From assembly GCA_030844895.1 (NCBI GenBank), contig CM061228.1:135203068-135267067 (forward strand): 64,000 nt of DNA. The letters are read 5' to 3'. Within the stretch, counting starts at the first letter, position 1, and the number at the start of each line of letters is the position of its first letter. The stretch comes from Ambrosia x helenae (lineage: Eukaryota > Streptophyta > Magnoliopsida > Asterales > Asteraceae). Position numbers and translations under genes: made by a program. Shown in pieces: positions 63,977 through 64,000 of the stretch. A model generated the notes under the pieces. It did not search any database and was not told where the DNA came from. It saw only the letters and a program-made list of their open reading frames with translations.

Positions 63977-64000
63977 TGGAGAAAATTAGGATTAAATAAG

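Larger units (their letters stand above)
62835..64000 (+). mobile_element. Start of a Harbinger-like transposon (runs off the window)
   Basis: TTA (62832-62834) precedes GACCCCCTGTAGTGGGG. An inverted copy, CCACACCGCTACAGGGGG, at about 62888-62905 makes a terminal hairpin. The element interrupts the LINE fragment in mid-codon series. Downstream are (AAT)n, a TATA box and a 204-codon ORF. The right end is beyond the window, so the class is inferred only from the TTA and TIR style. Confidence 0.5.

Overview
This is repeat-rich plant nuclear DNA. It is AT-rich, has GT-AG introns, and carries LTR retrotransposons with a tRNA-iMet primer site, CACTA, hAT and Harbinger MITEs, and Helitrons. The SIRE/Maximus element with an extra ORF and the Tekay-type LTRs suggest a dicot, perhaps Asteraceae; that family guess is inference. 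I find one apparently intact host gene, a four-exon 2-oxoglutarate/Fe(II) dioxygenase (exons between 39744 and 45606, minus strand). Almost everything else is transposable-element (TE) sequence, with about a dozen elements bounded by target-site duplications (TSDs) read directly from the sequence.

Layout. 1-1374: 3' part of a Helitron with the last residues of its PIF1-like helicase. 1545-2080: SIRE-type solo LTR (TSD acttt). 3233-5115: one Tourist-like and two hAT MITEs and a tandem duplication. 5400-6191: Helitron end. 6192-7074: Gypsy-type solo LTR (TSD actac). 7948-11844: complete CACTA element (TSD aaa) carrying fragments of at least two host genes, a DCL1-like Dicer helicase segment and an ABAP1/ARIA-like armadillo segment; a hAT MITE is nested in it. 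13555-17598: non-autonomous Helitrons and MITEs sitting in (TA)n tracts.

17837-39640 is a full-length 21.8-kb SIRE/Maximus Copia retrotransposon, minus strand, with TSD agcat and LTRs that differ by eye at one homopolymer position. It encodes Gag (1311 aa), Pol (1191 aa, another frame) and a long third gene in the env-like position. A 6.28-kb non-coding element with 2.6-kb LTRs (21847-28126, TSD ggcgt; a LARD) is inserted in the third gene. The SIRE element itself lies about 100 bp downstream of the dioxygenase stop codon, in the same transcriptional orientation, so the order is gene, then SIRE, then LARD.

39744-45606: the dioxygenase gene; intron 3 and intron 2 are full of Helitrons and MITEs. 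45742-49330: Mutator-like element with a broken FAR1-like transposase, flanked by repeated GC-rich palindromes and split by a 720-bp (AAT)n array. 50284-53710: TRIM-like and SIRE solo LTRs and MITE clusters. 56573-58678: Helitron with a decayed helicase and an unusual 32-bp flanking duplication. 58825-61588: 2.76-kb Tekay-like solo LTR (TSD gtgtt). 61606-64000: Copia LTR-like sequence, LINE fragment, and the start of a Harbinger-like element with a promoter and a proline-rich ORF that runs to the window edge.
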